DNA of 49,879 nt, from NCBI GenBank assembly GCA_950073835.1, contig CATMRP010000018.1, positions 1 to 49,879 on the forward strand. The letters are read 5' to 3'. Shown here in pieces: positions 19,940 through 28,893 of this stretch. The position numbers and the translations under genes were made by a program. How positions within the stretch are numbered: position 1 is the stretch's first letter; each line of letters starts with the position of its first letter. Under the pieces are notes generated by a model. That model saw only the letters and a list, made by a program, of their open reading frames with translations. It was not told the DNA's origin and made no database searches. This DNA comes from an uncultured Alteromonadaceae bacterium (lineage in GTDB: Bacteria; Pseudomonadota; Gammaproteobacteria; Enterobacterales; Alteromonadaceae).

Positions 19940-21118
19940 TTAGCTTTCCTCTACCATTGCAATTGCAGCCAGTCTTGCCTGTTTGTCTAACTCAAGCACC
20001 TGTTGGATGGACGAAACTGCGGTTGGTTCAAAACGATTTAATATTTCCTCGTTTATTTGCGCTATTTGGTTAAAGCTTATGCGATTGTCTAAAAATGCCT
20101 GCACCGCGATTTCATTTGCAGCATTCAGACGCGTAGTCGCGGCCTGACCACTGCGACAGGCATCTATAGCAAGATACAAATTGGGGAAGCGATGGGTGTC
20201 CGGGGTCGAAAAACTCAAATCACTGAGCGTGGCAAAATCCAGCGGTGCCACGCCGGCATCGATCCGTTTAGGATACCCTAACCCATAGGCAATGGGCGTG
20301 CGCATATCAGGATTGCCCAGTTGCGCGATCACCGAACCATCAACATACTGCACCATGGAATGAATAGTGCTCTGTGGATGCAGCACTACCTGAATATCGT
20401 CTGGCTGCAAACCGAATAACCAACAGGCTTCAATAAACTCCAGCCCTTTGTTCATCATGGTGGCTGAGTCTACCGAAATTTTACGCCCCATATCCCAGTT
20501 GGGATGGGCACAAGCTTGTCCTGGCGTAATCTCATTAAAGGTGGAGAGGTCTCGCTCCCGGAACGGACCACCAGAGCCTGTCAGCAGTATTTTACTGATA
20601 CCGGAGGCGCTTAATTCGCCGTAGTTAAAATCTGCCGGTAAGCATTGAAAAATGGCGTTGTGTTCGCTGTCGATGGGTAAGATTTCAGCCCGCGATTGTC
20701 TGGCGGCATCTAAAAATAACGCGCCGGACATCACCAGCGACTCTTTATTGGCCAGTAATACCCGCTTACCGGCTTTTACCGCGGCCAGCGTGGGCTCAAG
20801 GCCCGCCGCGCCAACAATGGCCGCCATCACTGAATCCACTTCCGGCGCTGATGCCACCTCTTCCAGTGCGCGCTTACCACTTAACACTTCCGATGCGAGT
20901 TCATATTTACGCGCCAGTTCAAGTGCCTGCTGATAGTCATCATCATTGGCAACAACAAGATAACGGGCATGACAGGCTTTGGCCTGCTGCACCAGTCGCT
21001 CTACCTGACGATGTCCGGTAATTGCGAACACCCGGTAGCTATCCGGGTGACGAGCAATAACATCAATTGTACTTTGACCGATGGAGCCGGTCGCACCAAG
21101 AATCGTAACCGTTTGCAT
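19940..21118 (-). CDS. dxr: 1-deoxy-D-xylulose 5-phosphate reductoisomerase
   Basis: Dxr converts DXP to MEP with NADPH, the first committed step of the MEP isoprenoid pathway that feeds undecaprenyl-PP synthesis by the nearby uppS. The N-terminal dinucleotide-binding motif [13 protein letters not shown], the metal-binding [12 protein letters not shown] and the substrate loop [21 protein letters not shown] are present. I use the ATG giving MQTVTIL. Its A is shared with the cdsA stop codon (TAATG), a tight coupling. A longer frame of 8 extra residues would run into cdsA and is not needed. Confidence 0.96.
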   Translation of the reverse strand: MQTVTILGATGSIGQSTIDVIARHPDSYRVFAITGHRQVERLVQQAKACHARYLVVANDDDYQQALELARKYELASEVLSGKRALEEVASAPEVDSVMAAIVGAAGLEPTLAAVKAGKRVLLANKESLVMSGALFLDAARQSRAEILPIDSEHNAIFQCLPADFNYGELSASGISKILLTGSGGPFRERDLSTFNEITPGQACAHPNWDMGRKISVDSATMMNKGLEFIEACWLFGLQPDDIQVVLHPQSTIHSMVQYVDGSVIAQLGNPDMRTPIAYGLGYPKRIDAGVAPLDFATLSDLSFSTPDTHRFPNLYLAIDACRSGQAATTRLNAANEIAVQAFLDNRISFNQIAQINEEILNRFEPTAVSSIQQVLELDKQARLAAIAMVEES

Positions 21119-21981
21119 TATGCCATCCAGGTAACGTAGCAATAGGCAAATACGGGGAAGGCTGCAGTCAGGCTGTCGATGCGATCCATCAAACCACCAT
21201 GACCGGGTAAAATCCGGCCGCTGTCTTTAATACCAGCGCAACGTTTGAACATACTCTCGTTGAGGTCGCCCAGCGCAGACACGCCAACCGTTAACCCACC
21301 AATAAGTAAATGCAGCCAGATACGTGAAGATTCCACCTGATAATGCAGCGCAGCAAAGGCAATGATGGCAAAAGACGCCATGATGCCACCAAACAGCCCT
21401 TCAAAGGTTTTACCCGGAGATACATTGGGACGGAGCTTATGACGGCCAAATTTAACGCCCACAAAGAAAGCACCGATATCCGCAGCCCAGACAATCCCCA
21501 GTACATAAAAAATCAATGAGGCACCGTAAAAAGTGTCTACATCGTAAAGGCTGGAACGCAGAGCCACTACGGCTACCCAGGTAGGAATAAGGGTTAACAC
21601 GCCAAATAAACAGCGAATCATCCAGCTTTGACGCCAAAAAGCGGTATAGCGTGGATAGGCGAGGATCATAAAAAACGAAGCCAGCCACCACACCGCAGCC
21701 ACCGACAGGATCCAGTGATAAAACTCGTTGAGCGCCCCCTGTGACCAAATCAGCTCTACATCCACAAGGCTAATCAGGGCCAGGCAACCAGCGAGCAGAA
21801 CTAATCCGAACGCGACCTTATAGGGGCGAGCAGTAATCCCCGACATATTCGCCCATTCGTAACCGCCCAGGGCGACCACACCGGCTATCACATACTGAAA
21901 AATGTGAATGGGTAAAAACAAGATGGCCATAATAGCCAGTGGCGCCAGGATCAGCGCCGTGATAATTCGTTGCTTTAACAT
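21118..21981 (-). CDS. cdsA: phosphatidate cytidylyltransferase
   Basis: CdsA makes CDP-diacylglycerol from phosphatidic acid and CTP, the branch point of phospholipid synthesis. The 287-residue integral membrane protein has about eight hydrophobic helices. It carries the family signature near the C-terminus ([19 protein letters not shown]), with the conserved KR and KDSG, followed by [14 protein letters not shown]. It sits between uppS and dxr, the standard order. Confidence 0.97.
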   Translation of the reverse strand: MLKQRIITALILAPLAIMAILFLPIHIFQYVIAGVVALGGYEWANMSGITARPYKVAFGLVLLAGCLALISLVDVELIWSQGALNEFYHWILSVAAVWWLASFFMILAYPRYTAFWRQSWMIRCLFGVLTLIPTWVAVVALRSSLYDVDTFYGASLIFYVLGIVWAADIGAFFVGVKFGRHKLRPNVSPGKTFEGLFGGIMASFAIIAFAALHYQVESSRIWLHLLIGGLTVGVSALGDLNESMFKRCAGIKDSGRILPGHGGLMDRIDSLTAAFPVFAYCYVTWMA

Positions 21982-22024
21982 GCGATGGGTCTTTTATAGG
22001 CTAGTTGCCGGCAGCAGGCAGTCA

Positions 22025-22810
22025 TTAGGAGTTTGCAACCTCTGTGGTCTCGACCTGCTCGCCGATAAGGCCAAAGCGGCGCTGACGCTCACTGTAGTCT
22101 TTGACAGCCAGATAAAAGGCTTCTTCGTCAAAATCAGGCCACAGCACATCGGTGAAATACAATTCAGCATAAGCGCATTGCCAGAGCAAGAAGTTACTGA
22201 TGCGATGTTCACCGCCAGTTCGGATCAACAAATCGAGCTCAGGCAGGCCCTGAGTAGACATATGCTGATCAAAAACGGCCTCGTCAATCTGGTTGGCGTT
22301 AAGGCTGCCGTCGCTTACTTTATCTGCAAGCTGTCTGGCGGCGTTAACGATATCCCAACGGCCGCCATAGTTGGCCGCTATGTTTAGCACCAACTCCTTG
22401 TTGTCTGCGGTCATCGCTTCGGCTTTGTTGATTTTATCAACCAGTTTGCGATCAAAACGTGAGGTATCCCCCAATACTTTTAATCGCACACCGTTTTTAT
22501 TCAACCGTTTAGCTTCGCTGTTTAATACCAGATTAAACAGGTCCATTAAAACACTGACTTCTTCTTCCGGACGCTTCCAGTTCTCACTGCTAAAAGCAAA
22601 CAAAGTGAGTGACTGAATGGCATTTTTGCGCGCAAAACGCACCGCTGCACGCACTGACTCCACACCAGCGCGATGCCCGAAAGTACGAATCTTCCCTTTC
22701 TTTTTGGCCCAGCGTCCGTTGCCATCCATAATAATGGCTACGTGCTTAGGCATATTCAGCAACGCCAGTCTTTCGTCCAGCGTTGCATCGTCAGTCTGCG
22801 ATCGCGACAT
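22025..22810 (-). CDS. uppS: (2Z,6E)-farnesyl-diphosphate-specific undecaprenyl diphosphate synthase
   Basis: UppS is a cis-prenyltransferase that builds the C55 carrier lipid for peptidoglycan and O-antigen. The catalytic Asp29 lies in IIMDGNGRWAKKKG. The substrate motif TLFAFSSENWKRP and the C-terminal ELDLLIRTGGEHRISNFLLWQCAYAELYF are intact. The 261-residue length is normal. It starts 8 bases after frr. Confidence 0.97.
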   Translation of the reverse strand: MSRSQTDDATLDERLALLNMPKHVAIIMDGNGRWAKKKGKIRTFGHRAGVESVRAAVRFARKNAIQSLTLFAFSSENWKRPEEEVSVLMDLFNLVLNSEAKRLNKNGVRLKVLGDTSRFDRKLVDKINKAEAMTADNKELVLNIAANYGGRWDIVNAARQLADKVSDGSLNANQIDEAVFDQHMSTQGLPELDLLIRTGGEHRISNFLLWQCAYAELYFTDVLWPDFDEEAFYLAVKDYSERQRRFGLIGEQVETTEVANS

Positions 22811-22818
22811 GATCTTAT

Positions 22819-23376
22819 TTATACTTCCATTAACTCGGTTTCTTTATCAGACAGCATGTTATCAACTTTTTTGATAAATTCATTGGTTAGTGTCTGGATA
22901 TTTTCTTCACCTGCGCGACTTTCGTCTTCGCTGATTTCCTTTTCTTTGAGTAATTCTTTGATATCGCTGTTGGCATCGCGACGAATATTACGAATCGCCA
23001 CCCGGCCTTGTTCGGCTTCGTTACGTACCACGCGGATCAGGTCTTTACGACGCTCTTCGGTCAGCGGCGGCAAAGGAATTCGAATTGTGGTACCGGCACT
23101 CATTGGGTTTAAACCCAGGTCGGCCTGCATGATGGCTTTTTCAACGGCCTGAATTGAGCTCTTATCAAATACCGTTAACGCCAGGGTACGGCTGTCTTCG
23201 GTGATGATATTGGCCAATTGACGCAACGGAGTATCAGCGCCGTAATACGGCACCTGAATGCCATCAAGTAAACTGGGATGAGCTCGGCCTGTGCGAATTT
23301 TGCTTAACTGACCTTTTAAAGCAGTGATGCTTTTGTCCATACGCTCACGCGCATCTAATTCAATTTCATCAATCAC
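22819..23376 (-). CDS. frr: ribosome recycling factor
   Basis: RRF, together with EF-G, splits post-termination ribosomes. The 185-residue protein matches the full family length. It has the internal signature [20 protein letters not shown], then PLRQLANI and the C-terminal helix bundle ([17 protein letters not shown]). The start is GTG with AGGAAG upstream. It follows pyrH by 20 bases. Confidence 0.97.
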   Translation of the reverse strand: MIDEIELDARERMDKSITALKGQLSKIRTGRAHPSLLDGIQVPYYGADTPLRQLANIITEDSRTLALTVFDKSSIQAVEKAIMQADLGLNPMSAGTTIRIPLPPLTEERRKDLIRVVRNEAEQGRVAIRNIRRDANSDIKELLKEKEISEDESRAGEENIQTLTNEFIKKVDNMLSDKETELMEV

Positions 23377-23396
23377 GGTAATATCTTCCTGTATTA

Positions 23397-24140
23397 TTAT
23401 TCAGTAACACTTTCGACATGGTCGATCAAAGTGCCTTCAGGTTCGCCCATCACTACCCGTTTGAGGCAGCCAGGCTTATTCATATTGTAAACCCGTATAG
23501 GTAAGCTATGGTCACGTGCCAGCGTAAAGGCCGACAGGTCCATCACTTTTAATTCTTTTTCCAGAACGTCCTGATATGACAGCTGCGAATACAGTTTTGC
23601 TTCGGGATTTTTCACCGGGTCGTCACTGTAAACACCATCAACTTTGGTGCCTTTTAATACCGCATCGGCTTCAATCTCGATGCCACGTAAACACGCAGCA
23701 GAATCGGTGGTAAAAAATGGATTGCCGGTGCCAGCAGAGAAAATAACCACGCGACCTGATTTTAACAGGCTGATGGCTTCGGCCCAGTTGTAGGCATCAC
23801 AGACACCATTGAGGGGAATGGCTGACATCAAGCGGGCATTTACAAATGCACGGTGCAGTGCATCACGCATTGCCAGGCCATTCATTACCGTGGCCAGCAT
23901 GCCCATATGATCGCCCACAACCCGATTCATACCCGCTTTGGCGAGTCCTTCACCACGAAACAGGTTACCACCGCCGATAACCAGTCCAACCTGAACACCC
24001 AATTCTACCAGCTCTTTGATTTCCTGGGCCATGCGGTCCAGTACTTTGGGATCAATACCAAAGCCTTCATTGCCCATTAGCGCTTCGCCGCTGAGTTTAA
24101 GCAGGATGCGTCGGTAGGCGGATTTTGGTGCGATGCTCAT
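23397..24140 (-). CDS. pyrH: UMP kinase
   Basis: PyrH phosphorylates UMP to UDP in pyrimidine nucleotide synthesis. The amino-acid-kinase fold is clear: [13 protein letters not shown] at the N-terminus, [13 protein letters not shown], the UMP-binding [17 protein letters not shown] and [16 protein letters not shown]. The length is 247 residues. It lies downstream of tsf, separated from it by a terminator and 184 bases that probably hold a separate promoter. Confidence 0.97.
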   Translation of the reverse strand: MSIAPKSAYRRILLKLSGEALMGNEGFGIDPKVLDRMAQEIKELVELGVQVGLVIGGGNLFRGEGLAKAGMNRVVGDHMGMLATVMNGLAMRDALHRAFVNARLMSAIPLNGVCDAYNWAEAISLLKSGRVVIFSAGTGNPFFTTDSAACLRGIEIEADAVLKGTKVDGVYSDDPVKNPEAKLYSQLSYQDVLEKELKVMDLSAFTLARDHSLPIRVYNMNKPGCLKRVVMGEPEGTLIDHVESVTE

Positions 24141-24253
24141 TGTTGTTTTTTCCTCTTGATTCGGCTTGGGTCATATTTTGTACACAAACTATGAGCCAAA
24201 CCGACTTAATCGGTCGTCATCTTCAGGTATAGCCGGTGCTTTGCTTACAGCTA

Positions 24254-24279
24254 TAAAAAAGCACCTCCGAAGAGGTGCT
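24254..24279 (-). terminator. rho-independent terminator of rpsB-tsf
   Basis: On the minus strand AGCACCTC-TTCG-GAGGTGCT forms a perfect 8-bp stem with a UUCG tetraloop and is followed by TTTTTTATAG. It begins 45 bases after the tsf stop. Confidence 0.92.
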
Positions 24280-24324
24280 CGTAGTGTATCCGACATTGGC
24301 CGAATGCAAAAGTCAAACCGCTAA

Positions 24325-25197
24325 TTATTTCTTAGCAGCTGCCATTTGCGCTGCAACTTCGGCAGCGAAGTCTTCAGACTTCTTCTCGATACCTTCACCA
24401 ACTTCAAAGCGAACAAAGTTTACAACATCAGCGTTGTTAGACTTCAGTAAATCGCCTACTGAAACAGAAGGATCTTTAACGAATGGCTGACCAGTCAGGC
24501 TGATTTCGCCGGTGAATTTCTTCATGCGGCCAACAACCATTTTCTCAGCGATTTCAGCTGGCTTACCAGATTGCATCGCAATTTCGATTTGGATAGCTTT
24601 TTCTTTCTCTACTACTTCAGCTGGTACTTGTTCTGGCTTAACAAATTGTGGGCTTGAAGCCGCAACGTGCATAGCTACGTCTTTTGCCAGTTCTTCTTCA
24701 CCGCCAGTTAAGATAGCAACTACGCCAATACGGCCACCGTGCACGTAGGCACCTAAGTTGTCACCTTCAACAGTCAGTACACGACGTGGAGAGATGTTTT
24801 CACCGATTTTAGCAACCAGTGCGTCACGAACGTCGCTAACTACGCCGCCTTCGATTTCTGACGCGTTCAGTGCTTCGATGTCGTTCAGACCTTTTTCAAA
24901 AGCAACGTCCAGCAGTTTGTTACCAAACGCCAGGAAGCCTTCGTCACGTGCTACGAAGTCGGTTTCACAGTTTACTTCAAGCATAGTCGCTTTGCCTGCT
25001 TCAACTTTAGTCAGGATTACACCTTCCGCTGCAATACGACCAGCTTTCTTAGCGGCTTTAGCCTGACCAGACTTACGCATGTTTTCGATGGCCAGTTCGA
25101 TGTCACCATCAGTTTCAACTAGCGCTTTTTTGCAATCCAGCATGCCGGCGCCAGTGCGCTCACGCAATTCTTTTACGAGTGCTGCAGTCACTGCCAT
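24325..25197 (-). CDS. tsf: elongation factor Ts
   Basis: EF-Ts is the nucleotide exchange factor for EF-Tu. The N-terminal UBA-like module ([30 protein letters not shown]) and the core motif [16 protein letters not shown] (read here as [16 protein letters not shown]) are intact, with a total of 290 residues. I chose the ATG giving MAVTAAL, which has GAGG 8 bases upstream. The in-frame TTG two codons earlier lies too close to that site. It is co-transcribed with rpsB. Confidence 0.97.
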   Translation of the reverse strand: MAVTAALVKELRERTGAGMLDCKKALVETDGDIELAIENMRKSGQAKAAKKAGRIAAEGVILTKVEAGKATMLEVNCETDFVARDEGFLAFGNKLLDVAFEKGLNDIEALNASEIEGGVVSDVRDALVAKIGENISPRRVLTVEGDNLGAYVHGGRIGVVAILTGGEEELAKDVAMHVAASSPQFVKPEQVPAEVVEKEKAIQIEIAMQSGKPAEIAEKMVVGRMKKFTGEISLTGQPFVKDPSVSVGDLLKSNNADVVNFVRFEVGEGIEKKSEDFAAEVAAQMAAAKK

Positions 25198-25232
25198 TTT
25201 CAATTCCTCAGCAATATTTAAATTCAGAGTAA

Positions 25233-25250
25233 AAGGGGCAAACGCCCCTT
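25233..25250 (-). repeat. small hairpin in rpsB-tsf intergenic leader
   Basis: AAGGGGC and GCCCCTT pair around a 4-base loop, followed on the minus strand by TTTTAC, 36 bases before the tsf start. It may act as a weak attenuator. Confidence 0.4.
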
Positions 25251-25293
25251 CTAATTAATTCTTAATCATCGATCAGAGTCGATCGGTACAACT

Positions 25294-25321
25294 AATCTGA
25301 GGCTCAAATGAGCCTCAGATT
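25294..25321 (-). terminator. perfect 12-bp hairpin after rpsB (attenuator or partial terminator)
   Basis: AATCTGAGGCTC pairs exactly with GAGCCTCAGATT around a 4-base loop, 12 bases after the rpsB stop. On the minus strand it is followed by AGTTGTACC, with no real T-run, so it probably stabilises or partly attenuates rather than ending transcription. Intergenic structures between rpsB and tsf that adjust their ratio are known in enterobacteria; this function here is inferred. Confidence 0.55.
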
Positions 25322-25332
25322 AAGCAAGCAGA

Positions 25333-26061
25333 TTACTCAGCTGCTTCAACAAACTCGTCTTCAGCTTGTGCTTCCAGGTTGCTGTTGCGACCTGCGCTTA
25401 CTGCGTCAGCAGCAGCGTTTAAGTACAGTTGAACGGCACGAATTGCATCGTCGTTACCAGGGATGATGTAATCAACACCATCTGGGTTTGAGTTAGTATC
25501 AACAACAGATACTACCGGGATACCCAGGTTACGGGCTTCAGTTACCGCGATGTGCTCGTGATCGGCATCGATTACGAACAATACGTCAGGCAGACCGCCC
25601 ATGTCTTTGATACCACCCAGGCTGCTTTCCAGCTTGTCCATTTCACGCTGAAGCATCAGCGCTTCTTTTTTGGTCAGCTTTTCGAAAGTACCGTCCTGGC
25701 TTTGTTGCTCAAGATCTTTAAGACGCTTGATTGACTGACGAACAGTTTTCCAGTTAGTCAGCATACCGCCCAACCAACGCTTGTTCACATAGAATTGGTC
25801 ACATTTCTGTGCTGCTTCTTTTACTGCATCACCGGCTGCGCGCTTGGTACCAACGAACAGAACTTTACCTTTCTTGGCAGAAACGCCAGACAGGAAGTTA
25901 AGAGCTTCGTTGAATAAAGGAACAGTTTTTTCCAGGTTGATGATATGAACTTTGTTACGAGCGCCAAAGATGTAAGGTTTCATCTTAGGGTTCCAGTAAC
26001 GGGTTTGGTGACCGAAATGCACGCCGGCTTTCAGCATGTCACGCATAGAAACGTTTGCCAT
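25333..26061 (-). CDS. rpsB: 30S ribosomal protein S2
   Basis: S2 is a small-subunit ribosomal protein needed for S1 binding. The 242-residue protein starts at [19 protein letters not shown], with GAGG 8 bases upstream. It contains the family signatures [25 protein letters not shown] and [36 protein letters not shown]. An open frame extends 57 codons further upstream through the leader, but it lacks homology and is not coding. Confidence 0.98.
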   Translation of the reverse strand: MANVSMRDMLKAGVHFGHQTRYWNPKMKPYIFGARNKVHIINLEKTVPLFNEALNFLSGVSAKKGKVLFVGTKRAAGDAVKEAAQKCDQFYVNKRWLGGMLTNWKTVRQSIKRLKDLEQQSQDGTFEKLTKKEALMLQREMDKLESSLGGIKDMGGLPDVLFVIDADHEHIAVTEARNLGIPVVSVVDTNSNPDGVDYIIPGNDDAIRAVQLYLNAAADAVSAGRNSNLEAQAEDEFVEAAE

Positions 26062-26254
26062 GTTTAATTCCTCAATTGGGGTTAGGCCTCCATACACCCT
26101 TTGTATCGATCCGCTGACGTTACCATCGCAGACACCCCGATACGCAGTCACAGTGTATGTGTGTTTTAATTTAAGTAATGTACTTCTTTGAAGTAGCCAA
26201 AGTAACTTGCGGTGAATTAAAATCCACAGCAATATTCGGGTTAATTCAAAAAGC
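26062..26254 (-). promoter_or_regulatory. rpsB 5' leader (probable S2 autoregulatory region)
   Basis: About 193 untranslated bases separate the predicted start site from rpsB. In gamma-proteobacteria the rpsB leader (overlapping the t44/tff RNA of E. coli) folds and mediates repression by S2. The leader shows G/C-rich pairing possibilities, for example around GGAGGCCTAACCCC. I infer the regulation from the family, not from a folded model. Confidence 0.5.
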
Positions 26255-26260
26255 GCGCGC

Positions 26261-26289
26261 TTTATACCATGTAGCGCCCGTCATCTCAA
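26261..26289 (-). promoter_or_regulatory. strong rpsB promoter with GC-rich discriminator
   Basis: On the minus strand TTGAGA is separated by exactly 17 bases from TATAAA, with TGG just before the -10, followed at once by GCGCGCGC. A GC-rich discriminator next to a good -10 is the signature of stringently controlled (ppGpp/DksA) ribosomal promoters. Confidence 0.85.
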
Positions 26290-26327
26290 GTTAAAGTTAT
26301 ATTTCAACGCGCATTTCAGCGATCGAT

Positions 26328-27635
26328 TCAACGCGCTTCGCTGTCAAGCGGCTCGGGGGCAGCGCCGGTATTTTTGCTCACAAACACAATGGATTTTGGT
26401 AAGGCTAAGGAGATTAGGGCACATGAACTGTGGACTATCGCCATTACCCGAAAAGGGGCAATAAGCGGGTCGATTACAACAAACAATACTAACACCGCGT
26501 CAAGCGGCACACCCAGCGGGCCACTGACAATGCCAAGCATAGTCAGTAATGATACACCAGAGGAGCCTGCCGTGGCTGTACCCGCCAGTACTGAACCAAA
26601 TATCACCAGCAGATAGCGATAAAAGCTCATATCGACATCGTACAACTGGATGACAAACATTGTTGCCATAGAAAAATAGAGTGTCGGGCCAATACGACAT
26701 AGCGTAAAGGTTAGTGGAATCAGCAAATCAATTTTAGCTTTATCATAGCCCAGATTTTTGTGCATGGCTTCTAACGCACTGGGCAGACTGGCCATTGCAT
26801 TTGAAGTGGTCAGGGAAATAATCACCGGCTCTTTGAGCGCATTCAATGGCCCAAGAAAGTCTCCAGTCGTCTTTTTCATCACCAAGCACATCAACCCGAA
26901 CCAAACGATAAAAGTAACAATCACCATCGGAACAAACAGTGCCATGGCACTGACAGCCTGAGTACCAATTTGCGATAGATTTGTGGCCAGCAGACCACAA
27001 ATCCCGAGTGGAAAAACATACATAAGCCACTGGACTAATCTCGAAAAGGCTTGGTAAATAGCATCAAAGGTTAAAAAGATATGATCAGCAGCCTGCTTTT
27101 GTAATGCCCCCAACGCACAGCCAAATAAGATGGCAAAAAACAAGATTTTGATCGTGTAACCGTTGCTTAGCGCATTAAAGATATTCGGTGGCACCAGAGT
27201 AAAGAAGAGATTTTTTAACACTGATTCATCGTTAAGCGGCACGTATTTGGCAAACAGGTCTACCTGTAAATCTGGTTCAGATAAATCGTAAATCACCTGC
27301 CCTATGATCTCTGCGTCTTCTCCAAGGTACCCCGGCTCAAATAAAAACCCGATCGTAAACCCGACCACACTGGCGCTTAATAAACTGCAAATAAAAATCA
27401 CCACCAGCTTGATAATAAAGGAATTATCTTCCGAATGTTTTATCAGCCGACCAATGCCCAACGAAATAGCAGTGAGTAAAATAGGGAGAATACACATCTG
27501 CAGTACATCCAAATAAAACGTACCAAATGGCGCTATATCAGCAACATATTCAGGCTTTTTAATCCCAATATAGACACCAATCGCCGCCCCAAAGACTACC
27601 GCATAGCCACTTTTCATCCATCTCAGTAAATTCAT
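26328..27635 (-). CDS. dicarboxylate/amino acid:cation symporter (SDF/DAACS family)
   Basis: The 435-residue inner-membrane protein couples uptake of acidic amino acids or C4-dicarboxylates to Na+ or H+. Family features are the multiple transmembrane helices from residue 10, the serine-rich re-entrant hairpin region SLTTSNAMASLPSALEAM, and the second hairpin TATAGSSGVSLLTMLGIVSGPLGVPLDAVLVLFVVIDPL. Its start overlaps the binding-protein gene by 4 bases (ATGA). Classic DAACS carriers work without a binding protein, so its pairing with one is unusual. The substrate is not determinable. No terminator is visible before the rpsB promoter, 38 bases beyond its stop. Confidence 0.9.
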   Translation of the reverse strand: MNLLRWMKSGYAVVFGAAIGVYIGIKKPEYVADIAPFGTFYLDVLQMCILPILLTAISLGIGRLIKHSEDNSFIIKLVVIFICSLLSASVVGFTIGFLFEPGYLGEDAEIIGQVIYDLSEPDLQVDLFAKYVPLNDESVLKNLFFTLVPPNIFNALSNGYTIKILFFAILFGCALGALQKQAADHIFLTFDAIYQAFSRLVQWLMYVFPLGICGLLATNLSQIGTQAVSAMALFVPMVIVTFIVWFGLMCLVMKKTTGDFLGPLNALKEPVIISLTTSNAMASLPSALEAMHKNLGYDKAKIDLLIPLTFTLCRIGPTLYFSMATMFVIQLYDVDMSFYRYLLVIFGSVLAGTATAGSSGVSLLTMLGIVSGPLGVPLDAVLVLFVVIDPLIAPFRVMAIVHSSCALISLALPKSIVFVSKNTGAAPEPLDSEAR

Positions 27636-28876
27636 TGCCTTTCTCCTGAAGTGGAGTGAGTATTAACCGAGGAGCCTGAACGGCGAAAACGGGTAATATT
27701 TTGGATAACATCGGCGTAGTTTAAAATAACGTTATTGGCGGTTAATTTAACCCCCAGTGAGTCAAAATAGACTTCCAGCATAAACTTCAAAAAGTAGGCA
27801 TCCGCTGGTAGCGCTATTCCTTTTGCATCAAAGTCATTTTCGAGCACCACGGTCAGGAAATCCTGAGTTAGCTTTTTGTCATTTTTAATAAGGTATTTAA
27901 TTTCAGCCTCATCGCGAAAACCAGCAATGAGGGCGAGTCGTTCAGACGGGTTACAACGCTCTTCTGGTTTCAATCCTGTACAACTCGCCGAGCTCTCAGT
28001 ATTGTGCTTCTTGTTTGTAATCGGTGCAGAGGCACCTGGGAACAATTTGTGAGTCCATTGCCAGATCGACTGCGGCTGATTGTTATAAGTTTTAGTCCCC
28101 GCTTTTAAGCGCTTTATCACCTCTTCCCAGCTGTCAAACTCCACCACTGTTACCGCTTTGGTGTTACACCAAGATTTTGCAGTCGCGGTGGGATTATCTT
28201 GGATGAAACGCTGCCTCGCATAGGTAACATAGGAGGAATCCCTAATCACCCCGACATTGCCTTTAAGGTGCTGAATAGCCTGCTCTTTCGTTCTATCGCA
28301 GCGAATTTGCTCTAATAGAGTTCGATTTACGATAAGTGCCTTTCTGAGTTTAATGTAGGGTTTAGTAAAAAGAACTTTAGTCGTGCGGTTAAAAGTGATG
28401 CTCAATTTACTTATGCCCAAATCTGCCTCACCTTTGGCCACCATACTTACTACATCGTCTAAGGAGTCGGCAGTACGCAGAAAACTCACTTTTACACCTA
28501 GCTTTTGTGCAAATCCTTTAATTAGCTCTACATCAAGACCGCCAACTTGAGCGCTTTCAGTATGTAGAATTGAATTATCGATTGAGTAATATAATTCGCA
28601 GTCAAATGGCGTACCATCATTGAGGGATTTTACTGGCACCGCCTTGCCTTCCGGGTTGCAAGCCTCGCGGCGAAATTCAGCAACAGTATCAGGATAAGCA
28701 TAATAGAAAGGCGGACTGTCCTGTTCGTACATAGCTACGCGCAATATCCCTCGCTCGACGATGGGAGCCAGTGGCTTGGCATGGATAAACTTAGTCAGCT
28801 CATCGGCAGTTGAAACACTAGATGCTAAATATCCACAGAGTAAAGCAGCAATATAAACAAGGTTAAACGGGTACAT
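27632..28876 (-). CDS. periplasmic solute-binding protein, family 3-like
   Basis: The 414-residue protein has a signal peptide (cleavage near SSVSTA/DE, no lipobox). Its family-3 binding-protein core carries GILRVAMYEQDSPPFYY, GLDVELIKGFAQKLGVKVSFLR, MVAKGEADLGISKLSITFNRTTKVLFTKPY and later GNVGVIRDSSYVTYA. Such domains bind amino acids or related polar solutes. It is longer than the usual 250 residues, with an N-terminal Cys-containing insertion (about 65-85) and a Cys-rich segment near residues 285-310. It is translationally coupled to the symporter and lies 17 bases after the porin, so it probably hands substrate from porin to symporter. A GGAG site precedes the ATG. Confidence 0.85.
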   Translation of the reverse strand: MYPFNLVYIAALLCGYLASSVSTADELTKFIHAKPLAPIVERGILRVAMYEQDSPPFYYAYPDTVAEFRREACNPEGKAVPVKSLNDGTPFDCELYYSIDNSILHTESAQVGGLDVELIKGFAQKLGVKVSFLRTADSLDDVVSMVAKGEADLGISKLSITFNRTTKVLFTKPYIKLRKALIVNRTLLEQIRCDRTKEQAIQHLKGNVGVIRDSSYVTYARQRFIQDNPTATAKSWCNTKAVTVVEFDSWEEVIKRLKAGTKTYNNQPQSIWQWTHKLFPGASAPITNKKHNTESSASCTGLKPEERCNPSERLALIAGFRDEAEIKYLIKNDKKLTQDFLTVVLENDFDAKGIALPADAYFLKFMLEVYFDSLGVKLTANNVILNYADVIQNITRFRRSGSSVNTHSTSGERQ

Positions 28877-28893
28877 AATGTGTCTCCATTAAG

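Noticed and set aside
21119..21142. Upstream start for dxr giving 8 more residues
   Set aside because: The TAATG coupling with cdsA and the family N-terminus support the internal ATG.
26062..26232. 57-codon N-terminal extension of rpsB
   Set aside because: The S2 family starts at MANVSMRD, which has its own ribosome binding site; the extension lies in the regulatory leader.
26303..26336. 10-bp direct repeat TTCAACGCGC near the left island edge (26303-26312 and 26327-26336)
   Set aside because: I considered it as an attachment or target-site duplication, but no matching copy is found at the right edge near map (only TTCAACG), so it is probably chance.
28200..28876. Lipoprotein signal (LLCG) in the binding protein
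   Set aside because: The Cys is preceded by LL, not a lipobox with small residues at -1, and a normal signal-peptidase site follows; a soluble periplasmic protein is more likely.
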